From positions 62,001 to 126,000 of the forward strand of contig NZ_JAPZQK010000022.1 in assembly GCF_027530345.1 (NCBI RefSeq): a stretch of DNA of 64,000 nt, in the 5' to 3' direction. The stretch comes from Silanimonas sp. GTDB taxonomy: Bacteria > Pseudomonadota > Gammaproteobacteria > Xanthomonadales > Xanthomonadaceae. Of the stretch, positions 55,388 through 64,000 are shown piece after piece; position 1 is the first letter of the stretch; each line of letters opens with the position of its first letter. The notes below the pieces were generated by a model. It worked only from the letters and a program-made list of their open reading frames with translations, had not been told where the DNA came from and searched no databases. A program made the translations under genes and the position numbers.

Positions 55388-56611
55388 ATGACCGAGCTGA
55401 TCCAGCCCAAGACCGCCTACCTGATCGTGATGCTCGGCATCTTCGCCCTGCCGTGGCTGGTCTGGCGCCTGGCGCGCACCGAGGACATCGCGCCGCTGGT
55501 GGTGGTGCAGATCGTCGCGGGCATCCTGCTCGGGCCGGGCGTGGCGGGGGCGGTGTTCCCCGAGGTGCACCAACAGCTGTTCCAACCCACGGTGGTGGCC
55601 AACCTCAACGGCCTCGCCTGGTGGGCGGTGATCATCTTCCTGTGGCTGGCGGGCATCGAGCTCGACCTGCGCTCCGCCTGGGCCGGCCGTCGCGAGACCG
55701 CCATCACCGCCGGCCTGGCGATGGTGATGCCGCTGCTGGTCGGTGCCGCCGCGGCCTGGGCCCTACTGCAATGGATGCCCGGCCTACTCGGTCCCAAGGC
55801 CACGGAGCTGCAGTTCGTCGCGGCACTCGGTATGGGCGCGGCGGTGACCGCGCTGCCGATCCTGATGCTGCTGATGGAAAAGCTCGGCATCCTGCGCACG
55901 CCGCTCGGGCAGCGCGTGCTGCGTTACGCCAGCCTCGACGACATCGCGATCTGGATCGTGCTGGCGCTGATCCTCGTCGATGGCGACCGCCTTCTGCATC
56001 AGGTGGGCTTCCTCGTGGCCTTCGCCGTACTCGCGCCCTTCGTGCGCCGTCGGCTGCGTGCCGTGGGCGAGTTCGACCGCTGGGCGCTGGGCCTGATGTG
56101 GCTGCTGGCATGCGCGCTGGGTTCGGACGCGTCGGGCCTTCACTTCATGGTCGGCGCCTTCCTCGCCGGCGTCATCATCGACCGACATTGGTTCGCCGAG
56201 GAGCGCTTCGACCTCGTCCGCAACACCGTGCTGGTCTTCATGATGCCGGTGTTCTTCCTCAGCACCGGGCTGCGCACGGAATGGGATGCAGGCGGCAGCG
56301 CCGTGTTCATCGCTGCGGGCGTGCTGCTGGTGGCCTCGGTGATGGGCAAACGCCTCGGCATCACCATCGCCGCGAAGATCCTCGGCTGGAAGCCCGGCGA
56401 GGCCTACCTGATCGGCTGGCTGCTGCAGACCAAGGCGCTGATCGAGATCATCTTCGCGACCATCCTGCTGGACAAAGGCATCATCTCCGCCGACGCCTTC
56501 ACCGCGCTGCTGCTGATGGCGGTGGCGAGCACGATGCTGACCATCCCGATGGTGCGGCGGCGCTACGGCGCCGCAGGCATTCCGGAATCGATGAAGTCCG
56601 CCGGGCACTGA
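55388..56611 (+). CDS. Cation:proton antiporter (CPA2/Kef-like)
   Basis: 407-residue membrane protein of about twelve helices. Na_H_exchanger segments include GILLGPGVAGAVFPEVHQQL, FLWLAGIELDLRSAW, YASLDDIAIWIVLALIL with the acidic pair in the transport path, and LQTKALIEIIFATILLDKGI. No C-terminal TrkA-N/RCK domain, so it is not a full KefB/KefC. Exchanges Na+ or K+ for protons; which ion is not readable. A TAGGAT hexamer near 55350 may be the -10 element. Convergent with dxs. Confidence 0.9.
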   Translation: MTELIQPKTAYLIVMLGIFALPWLVWRLARTEDIAPLVVVQIVAGILLGPGVAGAVFPEVHQQLFQPTVVANLNGLAWWAVIIFLWLAGIELDLRSAWAGRRETAITAGLAMVMPLLVGAAAAWALLQWMPGLLGPKATELQFVAALGMGAAVTALPILMLLMEKLGILRTPLGQRVLRYASLDDIAIWIVLALILVDGDRLLHQVGFLVAFAVLAPFVRRRLRAVGEFDRWALGLMWLLACALGSDASGLHFMVGAFLAGVIIDRHWFAEERFDLVRNTVLVFMMPVFFLSTGLRTEWDAGGSAVFIAAGVLLVASVMGKRLGITIAAKILGWKPGEAYLIGWLLQTKALIEIIFATILLDKGIISADAFTALLLMAVASTMLTIPMVRRRYGAAGIPESMKSAGH

Positions 56612-56632
56612 CCCGGCGGCCTCGCGCGGGGC

Positions 56633-58534
56633 TCAGCCCGCGGCCTTGAGCTCGGGCGTGGCCAGCGCCGGCCAGCGCTTCAGCACGCTGGCGCGGATCG
56701 AGGCGGCGTCGAGGCCGGCTTCGGCCAGCAGCTCCTCGCGCGCGGCGTGGTCCTGGAAGCGGTCGGGCAGGCCGAGCAGCAGGGTGGGCTTGATGACGCC
56801 CTCCTGCGCGAACAGCTCCAGCACCGCCGAGCCTGCACCACCCATCACCACGTTGTCCTCGAGGGTGACGAAGCCGTCGTGCGTGGCTGCGAGCTCGAGC
56901 AGCAGCTCGCGGTCGAGCGGCTTCACGAAGCGCATGTTCACTACCGTGAGGCCGAGTTCGGCGCCGACCTGTTCGGCGGCCGGCACCAGCGCACCGAAAG
57001 CGAGGAGGGCGACGCCCTTGCCGCGACGGCGCACTTCGGCCTTGCCGATCGGCAGCGTGTCGAGGGTGGTGGGCACGGCCACGCCGGGGCCGGTGCCGCG
57101 GGGGTAGCGCACCGCGGCCGGGCCCTCGTGCTTCAGGCCGGTCGTGAGCATTGCGCGGCATTCGGCCTCGTCGGCCGGGGCCATCACCACCATGTGCGGC
57201 ACGCAGCGCAGGAAGCTCAGGTCGAGATTGCCGGCATGCGTGGCGCCGTCCGGGCCGACCACGCCGCCGCGGTCGATGGCGAACAGCACGTCGAGCTTCT
57301 GCGTGGCGACGTCGTGCACCAGCTGGTCGTAGCCGCGCTGCAGGAAGGTCGAATAGATGGCGACGACGGGCTTCGCGCCTTCGCAGGCCATGCCGGCCGC
57401 CAGAGTGACCGCATGCTGCTCGGCGATCGCGACGTCGAAGTAGCGCTCCGGGAATTCCTTGCTGAAGCGCACGAGGCCGGAACCTTCGCGCATCGCCGGG
57501 GTGATGCCGAGCAGCTTGGGTTCGGCGGCCGCGGCATCGCAGAGCCAGTCGCTGAAGATGTCGGTGTAGGTCGGCTTCTTCGCGCCGCCCTTGCTGATGA
57601 CGCCGAGGTCCGGGTCGAAGGGCGAGACGGCGTGGTAGCCGATCTGGTCGCCTTCGGCGCGCTCGTAGCCCTTGCCCTTGGTGGTGATGACGTGGAGCAG
57701 CTGTGGGCCCTTCTTGCCCTTCAGCAGCTTCATCGCCTGAAGCATCGCCGGAAGGTCGTGGCCGTCGATCGGGCCGGTGTAGTGGAAGCCCATCTCCTCG
57801 AACAGCGTCGAGGGCACGAACATGCCCTTGGCGTGCTCTTCCCAACGCTTCATGAAGCGCGCTGCCGGGCTCTTGCGCTTGTCGCCGAGGATCTTCTTGC
57901 CGCCCTCGCGCACCGCGTTCAGCGTGTTCGAGGACATGAACTTGCCGAGCATCTTGGTGAGGCCACCGACGTTCTCGGAGATCGACATCCGGTTGTCGTT
58001 GAGCACCACCAGCACGTCGGGTTCCGGGTCCATGCCGCCGGCGTGGTTCAGCGCTTCATAGGCCATGCCGGCCGTCATCGCGCCGTCGCCGATCACCGCG
58101 ACGACCTTGCGCGGGTCGCCGGCGCGCTGCAGGGCCGTGGCCATGCCGAGCGCGGCGGAGATGCTGGTGCTGCTGTGGCCGACGCCGAAGGTGTCGAACT
58201 CGCTCTCGCTGCGCTTCGGGAACGGAGCGACGCCGCCCTTTTTCTTCACGCTGGTGATGCGCTCGCCGCGGCCGGTCAGGATCTTGTGCGGGTAGGTCTG
58301 GTGGCCGACGTCCCAGACGAGGCGGTCGTTGGGCGTGTCGTAGAGCCAATGCAGGGCGACGGTGAGCTCGATCACCCCGAGGCCGGCGCCGAAGTGGCCG
58401 CCGCTCTGGCCGACCGATTCAATGAGGTACGCGCGCAGCTCGTCGGCGACGGCGGGCAGTTCCGATTCGGGGAACTGGCGCAGGTCGGCGGGCAGGGTGA
58501 TGCGGGAGAGGCGCGGGTAGCGCTGGGGGTCCAT
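56633..58534 (-). CDS. dxs: 1-Deoxy-D-xylulose-5-phosphate synthase
   Basis: Thiamine-diphosphate enzyme that starts the MEP isoprenoid pathway from pyruvate and glyceraldehyde 3-phosphate. 633 residues. [35 protein letters not shown], the ThDP site [18 protein letters not shown] ending [13 protein letters not shown], and [18 protein letters not shown] in the transketolase half. The start at 58534 ([12 protein letters not shown]) lines up with relatives; ATG at 58543 and TTG at 58552 are in frame just upstream. No riboswitch is seen in 58535-58664. Confidence 0.96.
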   Translation of the reverse strand: MDPQRYPRLSRITLPADLRQFPESELPAVADELRAYLIESVGQSGGHFGAGLGVIELTVALHWLYDTPNDRLVWDVGHQTYPHKILTGRGERITSVKKKGGVAPFPKRSESEFDTFGVGHSSTSISAALGMATALQRAGDPRKVVAVIGDGAMTAGMAYEALNHAGGMDPEPDVLVVLNDNRMSISENVGGLTKMLGKFMSSNTLNAVREGGKKILGDKRKSPAARFMKRWEEHAKGMFVPSTLFEEMGFHYTGPIDGHDLPAMLQAMKLLKGKKGPQLLHVITTKGKGYERAEGDQIGYHAVSPFDPDLGVISKGGAKKPTYTDIFSDWLCDAAAAEPKLLGITPAMREGSGLVRFSKEFPERYFDVAIAEQHAVTLAAGMACEGAKPVVAIYSTFLQRGYDQLVHDVATQKLDVLFAIDRGGVVGPDGATHAGNLDLSFLRCVPHMVVMAPADEAECRAMLTTGLKHEGPAAVRYPRGTGPGVAVPTTLDTLPIGKAEVRRRGKGVALLAFGALVPAAEQVGAELGLTVVNMRFVKPLDRELLLELAATHDGFVTLEDNVVMGGAGSAVLELFAQEGVIKPTLLLGLPDRFQDHAAREELLAEAGLDAASIRASVLKRWPALATPELKAAG

Positions 58535-58624
58535 CGCAGGCATCGGCAACAATTCGGTCGCGAATTGTCCGCCCGCGGGGGGAGGGGGGGCAAGCCGACG
58601 ATGGGGCGGGATTCAGGCCGGTGG

Positions 58625-58643
58625 GGGCGCCGTCAGGGCGCCC
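58625..58643 (-). terminator. Possible terminator hairpin between the 302-residue gene and dxs
   Basis: GGGCGCC-GTCAG-GGCGCCC is a perfect 7-bp hairpin downstream of the leftward gene ending at 58665. No T-run, so only a candidate. Confidence 0.35.
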
Positions 58644-58664
58644 GGCGCTGGTTGTCGGCCCGGC

Positions 58665-59573
58665 TTACGCCGCGTTGGCGTGGCCGACAGCGAGGGCGGC
58701 GTTGATGTAATCGGCCACGTCGGCCTCGCTGGCCCCGGAGGCACTGGCGATCTCAGTGAGCGTCGCCGGGGCCTTCAGCATCACCGTGGCGATGCGGAAG
58801 TGCTTGGGGAACTCGCGTTCCGCCTGCGGCCATTTCCCCAGTTGGAAGCGGGTGCCGGGGGCGTGGTCCAGCAGCCGTCCGGCGCCGCCGCCCAGGGCGA
58901 GCAGCCAGGTCAGGCGCGACAGCGGTTGCGGGTCGCCGGCCGCGCGAAGCGCCGCGGTCGCGGCATCGCCATCGAGGGTTTCGATCGATTCGGCCGGCAG
59001 ATCGGCGTGGCCGTAGTCGATCAGGGCCTTCAGCGATTTCCCCGGGGCGAACTGCTGCGAAGCAGGGTCGACCACGAGGCGCGGGAGGCCCCCGAACTGC
59101 ACGGCGAAGGGGCCGGTGGCGCGCGCAAGGCGCGCGGCCAAGCGGTTCGCCGACGCCGGTGCCGCGACGGCGGGCGCCTCGAGGGTGGTGCGGGTCGGGC
59201 TCGGGGCCGACACGGCGGCGGGGGCGACGACGACCGCCGCCTCGGGCATCGGGGTTTCGACGGCAGGCGCACTGGCCGGAGGGCCGCCGGCGATGGCGAG
59301 CAGCACGGCGCGCAGCGCCTCGGCCTCCAGCGGCGCGTCGATCCGATAAGCGGTGTCGGCGCGTAGGGCCTGGGTGAGGCCGATGGCGACCTTCCCGGCG
59401 TCGAAGCCCTTCATCCACGCCATCTGGCCGTACATCGAATCGAGATCGATCAGCACGGCGTCGGCGCCGGCTTCGTCCGAGAGTGCCCAGTCGCCCAGGT
59501 GCAGGCCCTCGAACAGCGCGCGGGCATTGGCCTCGTCGGCGCGGTCGAAGCCGGAAAAGCTGAGTCGGGGCAT
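58665..59573 (-). CDS. Conserved protein of unknown function
   Basis: 302 residues, not recognised. Three parts are visible: residues 1-95, an alpha/beta stretch resembling a receiver-type fold (DAVLIDLDSMYGQMAWM) without a clear phosphorylation pocket; a Pro/Ala-rich linker about 98-150; and residues 150-302, ending in a segment that looks like a small winged helix (LTEIASASGASEADVADYIN). FRIATVMLKAPATLTEIA precedes it. No signal peptide, so cytoplasmic. It lies upstream of dxs on the same strand, 130 bases away. Confidence 0.72.
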   Translation of the reverse strand: MPRLSFSGFDRADEANARALFEGLHLGDWALSDEAGADAVLIDLDSMYGQMAWMKGFDAGKVAIGLTQALRADTAYRIDAPLEAEALRAVLLAIAGGPPASAPAVETPMPEAAVVVAPAAVSAPSPTRTTLEAPAVAAPASANRLAARLARATGPFAVQFGGLPRLVVDPASQQFAPGKSLKALIDYGHADLPAESIETLDGDAATAALRAAGDPQPLSRLTWLLALGGGAGRLLDHAPGTRFQLGKWPQAEREFPKHFRIATVMLKAPATLTEIASASGASEADVADYINAALAVGHANAA

Positions 59574-59646
59574 GGATGTGTCCGTGAAGAATCTGCCCGG
59601 GAGTATCCCGAGGCCGACCCTTCAGGGGCAACGAACCAAAGGCCCA

Positions 59647-59690
59647 TGAACCGTGACGGCAGTCGATTTTTCAGGTGAATTGACGGTTCA
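59647..59690. promoter_or_regulatory. 8-bp inverted repeat upstream of the DUF11 protein
   Basis: TGAACCGT (59647-59654) and ACGGTTCA (59683-59690) are perfect complements with 28 bases between; GTGAA/TTCAC forms a second, nested repeat around 59675-59691. An AT-rich TATTTAATT follows at 59695-59703. Plausible promoter/operator region for the gene at 59783. Confidence 0.35.
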
Positions 59691-59782
59691 CAGGTATTTA
59701 ATTGCCTTCGCGGGAGGCCCTCCCCACACTCCGCCGCGCCGTCACCCCCGCATTCACCCTGCTTGATCCTCCGGTGTTCCCC

Positions 59783-62700
59783 ATGCCCGTCTCTCCCGTG
59801 GCCGCCTTTGGCCGCGTCGCTCGTGCGCTGTCTCTCGTCCTGATTGGCGCTCTGGCCGCTTCGCCTGCCGTCGCCTACGACCTGCAGTTCGCCTTCATCC
59901 GCGACGACCAGAGCCCCGCTCCGAACGGTTCAGACCCGACGCCGGCCGGCGGCACCATCGTCTACGACGTGCGGATCGAGAACAGCGCGGGGGACAGCAT
60001 CGCCAACGTGCAGACCGTGTTCGACGTGCCGGCGGGGACGACGCCGGTGTCGCTGCCGGGCAACTGCAGCCTTCGCGCCGGCCTGCCGGCCCAGGTGGTC
60101 TGCACCCACGGGACCCTGGTGGGCACGCTGGCCGCGCCCACCCCGGGCAGCCCGGTCGATTTCCAGCTGCGCTTCCAGACCACCGTGGCCGGCACCGTCA
60201 CGCTCCGCGGCGCCATCGGCGTGGGCGTACCGCCGGCCTCGGCCCTGCCGCTCGCGGGCGGCGACCCCTTCTTCGGCACCGACACCAACACCGCGAACAA
60301 CAACAGCTCGCAGGCGACGACGGTGACCAACGGCGCCGACCTCGCCATCACCAAGACGGATAGTCCGGACCCGGTGAACGGTGGCGACCGCATCACCTAC
60401 ACCATCAACGTCACCAACAACGGCCCGAACGACGCCGTCGGCGTCCGCGTGCTCGACACGCTCTCGAGTTCGACGACCTATGTGGGCGGCAGCGCGAGCG
60501 GCGCCGGCTGGATCTTCTCGCACGTCAGCGGCGTGCTGACGGCCACCCGTGCCGCCACGCTGGCGAATGGCGCGTCGGCCTCGTTCACCTACCAGGCCAC
60601 GGTCAACGTGGGCTCGGGCAGCGTGGCGAACAGCGCGGTGGTCGACACCATTGGCGGCGGCGCGACGCCCGACTTCGACCCGAACAACAACACCGCCATC
60701 GCGAACACCGCGGTGAATCCCGGTGCGGATGGCAGCATCACCAAGCTGGTGTCGGCGACGCCGGTGGTGGAGGGCAGCACGGTCACGTTCACCCTTCGGC
60801 CGCGCAACGCCGGCCCGAGCGTCATCAGCACTGCCGTGGTGACGGACGCGCTTCCGGCCGGCTTCGCCGGCGTGGCCATCACCTCGAGCCCCAACTGGAC
60901 CTGCGCCTTCACCGGTGCCGGGAACACCGGCCTCGAGTGCACGCGCGCGTCGTTCCCCGTGGGCGCCACCGACAACATCGTGTTCACGGCGACGACGGCG
61001 ACCGGCGTGCCCGGCACCGGCCAGGTGTTCACCAACACCGGCGTGCTGAGCTCGGCCACGCCCGACCCGTCGCTGCCGAACAACAGCGGCAGCGTGAACC
61101 TCACGGTGCTGCCGGACGGCGCCGACCTGCAGATCACCAGCAAGTCGCGTGACCGCAGCATCGTCACCATCGGTGCGGGCGCGGCCTCGGAGATCCGCTC
61201 CACGATCGTGGTGCGCAACAACGGCCCGCAGGTGGTCAGCTCGAACCTCGTCGTCACCGACGAGCTGGAGCCCAGCGAAACCTTCGTTTCCTCCAGCGGC
61301 CCCTGGAGCTGCGCCGCCGCCGGCGCGCCCCAGGTCGTCACCTGCACCTTCACCGGCACCTATCCGGTACTGGTCGGCACCACGCTCGACGGCGGCAATG
61401 CACTGGTGATCGTCACCGAAGCCGTGGCCGCGGACACCGACATCGTCAACACCGCGTGCGTCGGTGGCAGCGGCGGCAGCGCCGAGCCGGTGACCCCCGG
61501 CCCCGACCTCGACCCGAACACCAGCAACGACTGCGCCGGCCCGGGCAGCGGCACCACCGCCACGACGCAGAGCGCCGATCTGGCCCTGACCAAGGCGACG
61601 TCGACGCCGACCGGCGGCGACAAGATCGTCTCGATCAGCGAGAGCAGCGTCACCTACACGCTGACGGTCACCAACAATGGCCCGGATGCGACGACCGGCA
61701 TCGTCATCACCGATCCGCTGCCGGGTTTCCGCACCGGTGCGCCCGCTACGCCGGCGCCGACCTTCGACCTCACGGGTGCGGTGGGTTGGACCTGCAGCAC
61801 CACCAGCGGCACGGTGACCTGCCGTTCGGGCCTCACGCCGCTGGCACCGGCCGCCAGCGCGACCATCGGCATCACGGTGCAGCGCCCGCTCAACGACAGC
61901 GCGGGCAACAACGCTACCTGCAACGGCGCCACCCAGCCGAACGCCTTCTGCAACACGGCGGTCGTCGCGACCGATCGCACCGTTGTCGGTGCTGTCGGCG
62001 ACGCCGATTTCTCCGACAACACCGCGGAAGACCACGTCACCGTCGAGCGTTTCGCCAACATGCGGACGACGGCCAACGTCGCCAGCCCGAGCGCCACGGG
62101 CCAGGTCGGCGTGAACTCGACGTTCCGCATCGACTACCTCAACGCCGGGCCGTCGGTCGCCCGTGACGTGATCCATCGCGCGACGATCACTCTTCCGGCC
62201 AATGACACCGGCTTCGTGCTCACCAACGTGGTGAACAGCGCGGGCGTGGCCTGCGTCGTGACGCCTGGCGTGGGCGTGACCACTGCCGCCGGTGCCGGCG
62301 GCACGTCGTACGCGAACCTCAGCGGTGCCCCGAGCGAGATCGTCATCACCTGCGCCGCGCAGAACATGGCGAACCAGAACGCGCAGAACCTGCAGGTCAC
62401 CCTGCGCCCGAACTTCGGCGCGGCGGGCCCGTACACCGCGGTGGGCAGCTTCACCTTCCCAGGCAACACCTCGACCGGCAGCGACGCGCAGGGCGCCTGG
62501 GAATACAACAGCGTGGCGAACGCGGGCGACGACGAGCGCAGCGAGACGCTGACGCTGACCGCCGACCAGATCAATCTGCTCACCAACAAGACCGACCTCG
62601 TCGACCCGATCGGTTTCGATCCGAGCGACTTCACCAACAACCTCATCACCTACCGCGTGTCGGTGCGCAACCTCGGCCCGTCCGTGGCCAGCAGCGTGGT

Positions 62701-64000
62701 GATTACCGACACCGTCACGCCGCTGGCCGGCAAGACGCTGCGCTACCTCGGTGCATCGACGTCCTCGTCGGGCCCGTTCGTGCCGGCCCGCTGCACGCAG
62801 ACCAACGGCGTGAACCCGAGCCTCGGCGCGGCGATGGAATTCAGCTGCCTGATGCCGGGTGTCGGCTTCGCGCCGAACGTCGACGGCGTCATCGGCGTGA
62901 ACCAGGTGTCCGAGCTCTTCCTCGCCTTTCAGTACGAGACGGCACCGAGCGGCAGCGGCGACACGCTGGCGAACACCGCCACGGCGTCGGCCGCTGAGAC
63001 GGACACCGACCTCAGCAACAACACCGATTCCGAAGACACCACCATCCGTTCGCGCGCCGACCTGTCGGTGGCGAAGTTCGCGGTGCTGACGGCGCCGAAC
63101 GCCGACCCGACGGTGGCGCTGCCGGCGAACACGCCGAGCGTCACGCTGCGCCAGCCCTTCTTCTACGTGGTCGAAGGCACCAACAACGGCCCGGGCCTGT
63201 CGATCTCGCGCGACCGCTCGGGCACCAACCCGTTGAACGGCACCGGCACCGTCGTCACCGACAGCCTGCCCATCGGCCTGCGCGTCACCGGCCCGGCCAC
63301 CTGGCAGAAGGTCGGCGACACGCTGGCCGGCGCGTTTCCGGATGCGAACGGCAGTGGTACCTGCGCGCCGCCGGCGGCCATTCCCTTCACCGTGGTGTCG
63401 GGCTCGCAGACCCTCACCTGCAACGTGGGCGACTTGACCTTCCTCACCGGCACCCCCGGCCGCGTGCGCGTGATCATTCCCGCCGAGTGGGTGGCCTATC
63501 CCCCGGCCGGAACCGGCACCACCACGACGGTCACCAATGGCGCAGCAATCACCACCGAGCAGGTCGACCCCACGCCGGGCAACAACGGCACCACGCTCGA
63601 TACCAACGTCACCCGCGCGACGCTCGCCGGCACCGTGTTCCAGGACCGCGACCGCGCCGGTGCGAACGGCGGCACGCCGCAGGCCGCCGGCCCCGAACCA
63701 CGCATCGCCGGCGTGACGCTGACGCTCACCGGCACCGACACCTACGGCAACGTGCTCTCGGGCGTTACCGCCACCACCGACGCGAGCGGCAACTACAGCT
63801 TCGGCAACCTGGCGCCGTCCAATGCGGCGGGCTACACCATCACCCAGACGCAGCCATCGGGCTTCGCGAACGGCCCGGTGGATCCGCCGGCCTTCGGCAC
63901 CGCCAATGGCCCGTCGCTGACCGCGGGCACGCCGGCCTACGTGCGCCCGGCGCTCAGCGGCGATTCCAGCTACACCGGCGTCGTGGTCGGCACCAATGAA
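59783..64000 (+). CDS. Large secreted DUF11-repeat protein (3' end beyond window)
   Basis: Open for 1406 codons from ATG 59783 to the window end with no stop. Signal peptide ending SPAVA (about residue 31). The rest is a chain of about 120-170-residue DUF11-type immunoglobulin-like repeats, each starting with a motif such as GADLAITKTDSPDPV and then VTNNGPNDAVGVRV: begins near 184, 314, 446, 597, 755, 931 and 1091. From about 1278 an SdrD-B/Cna-B-like domain starts (LAGTVFQDRDRAGANG, ATTDASGNYSFGNLAP). Such proteins are exported surface or cell-wall-like fibres; the C-terminal anchoring signal is outside the window. Rich in Thr, Asn, Asp, Gly and almost without Lys. Confidence 0.88.
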   Translation, partial: MPVSPVAAFGRVARALSLVLIGALAASPAVAYDLQFAFIRDDQSPAPNGSDPTPAGGTIVYDVRIENSAGDSIANVQTVFDVPAGTTPVSLPGNCSLRAGLPAQVVCTHGTLVGTLAAPTPGSPVDFQLRFQTTVAGTVTLRGAIGVGVPPASALPLAGGDPFFGTDTNTANNNSSQATTVTNGADLAITKTDSPDPVNGGDRITYTINVTNNGPNDAVGVRVLDTLSSSTTYVGGSASGAGWIFSHVSGVLTATRAATLANGASASFTYQATVNVGSGSVANSAVVDTIGGGATPDFDPNNNTAIANTAVNPGADGSITKLVSATPVVEGSTVTFTLRPRNAGPSVISTAVVTDALPAGFAGVAITSSPNWTCAFTGAGNTGLECTRASFPVGATDNIVFTATTATGVPGTGQVFTNTGVLSSATPDPSLPNNSGSVNLTVLPDGADLQITSKSRDRSIVTIGAGAASEIRSTIVVRNNGPQVVSSNLVVTDELEPSETFVSSSGPWSCAAAGAPQVVTCTFTGTYPVLVGTTLDGGNALVIVTEAVAADTDIVNTACVGGSGGSAEPVTPGPDLDPNTSNDCAGPGSGTTATTQSADLALTKATSTPTGGDKIVSISESSVTYTLTVTNNGPDATTGIVITDPLPGFRTGAPATPAPTFDLTGAVGWTCSTTSGTVTCRSGLTPLAPAASATIGITVQRPLNDSAGNNATCNGATQPNAFCNTAVVATDRTVVGAVGDADFSDNTAEDHVTVERFANMRTTANVASPSATGQVGVNSTFRIDYLNAGPSVARDVIHRATITLPANDTGFVLTNVVNSAGVACVVTPGVGVTTAAGAGGTSYANLSGAPSEIVITCAAQNMANQNAQNLQVTLRPNFGAAGPYTAVGSFTFPGNTSTGSDAQGAWEYNSVANAGDDERSETLTLTADQINLLTNKTDLVDPIGFDPSDFTNNLITYRVSVRNLGPSVASSVVITDTVTPLAGKTLRYLGASTSSSGPFVPARCTQTNGVNPSLGAAMEFSCLMPGVGFAPNVDGVIGVNQVSELFLAFQYETAPSGSGDTLANTATASAAETDTDLSNNTDSEDTTIRSRADLSVAKFAVLTAPNADPTVALPANTPSVTLRQPFFYVVEGTNNGPGLSISRDRSGTNPLNGTGTVVTDSLPIGLRVTGPATWQKVGDTLAGAFPDANGSGTCAPPAAIPFTVVSGSQTLTCNVGDLTFLTGTPGRVRVIIPAEWVAYPPAGTGTTTTVTNGAAITTEQVDPTPGNNGTTLDTNVTRATLAGTVFQDRDRAGANGGTPQAAGPEPRIAGVTLTLTGTDTYGNVLSGVTATTDASGNYSFGNLAPSNAAGYTITQTQPSGFANGPVDPPAFGTANGPSLTAGTPAYVRPALSGDSSYTGVVVGTNE

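Noticed and set aside
58535-58664. Thiamine riboswitch before dxs
   Set aside because: No conserved CTGAGA-type core or matching stems seen.

Overview
The window is a very GC-rich (near 70 percent by eye) chromosomal segment from a gammaproteobacterium, most likely Xanthomonadaceae/Lysobacteraceae (Lysobacter-like). Pointers are the mreBCD-mrdA-rodA-mltB-rlpA-dacA-ybeD-lipB-lipA order, the large TonB-dependent receptors, the homodimeric aceE, the malic enzyme fused to a phosphotransacetylase domain, and the ABC-2 permease/M1 peptidase fusion. No rRNA, tRNA, CRISPR array, integrase or transposase was recognised. Assignment to a genus is inference.

Layout. 1-8547: photolyase/cryptochrome, a TonB-dependent receptor, a partner-switching pair (STAS protein plus membrane SpoIIE-type phosphatase carrying its own kinase-like ATPase), and a divergent DUF1704 (QEGLA) protein. 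8591-9085: repeat element A, two inverted copies of a structured 150-bp repeat. 9241-21126: maeB, two convergent family-2 glycosyltransferases, a universal stress protein, aceE, a diguanylate cyclase, a small membrane protein, a TerC protein, and the rRNA modification genes rsmC and rsuA. 21144-28581: an accessory island with a methyltransferase-TPR-Asp/Asn hydroxylase fusion, a 2OG-Fe(II) oxygenase, a TPR-sulfotransferase and a large TonB-dependent receptor. 28860-43862: a PfkB kinase, then the cell-shape and peptidoglycan cluster (mreB to dacA) leading into lipoate synthesis (ybeD, lipB, lipA) and the tail-specific protease prc. Repeat element B (35645-36084) lies between rodA and mltB. 43879-49412: an EamA permease, then an ABC ATPase and its ABC-2 permease/M1 peptidase partner. 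49513-50627: a WYL-type regulator divergent from a small ABM-like gene, with an operator-like array between them. 50802-55216: a MacAB-like efflux operon. 55388-64000: a cation/proton antiporter, dxs, an uncharacterised protein, and the first 1406 codons of a secreted DUF11-repeat protein that runs off the window.

Many genes are translationally coupled by ATGA overlaps: phosphatase/STAS, rsmC/rsuA, mreC/mreD/mrdA/rodA, and the two efflux permeases. The best leads for something undescribed are (i) the paired inverted repeats, whose internal hairpin keeps its shape, including a two-base CT bulge, while its stem sequence changes; (ii) the TonB receptor/TPR-sulfotransferase/dioxygenase island; and (iii) a TGAC-N4-GTCA palindrome shared by two unrelated ABC transporter operons.
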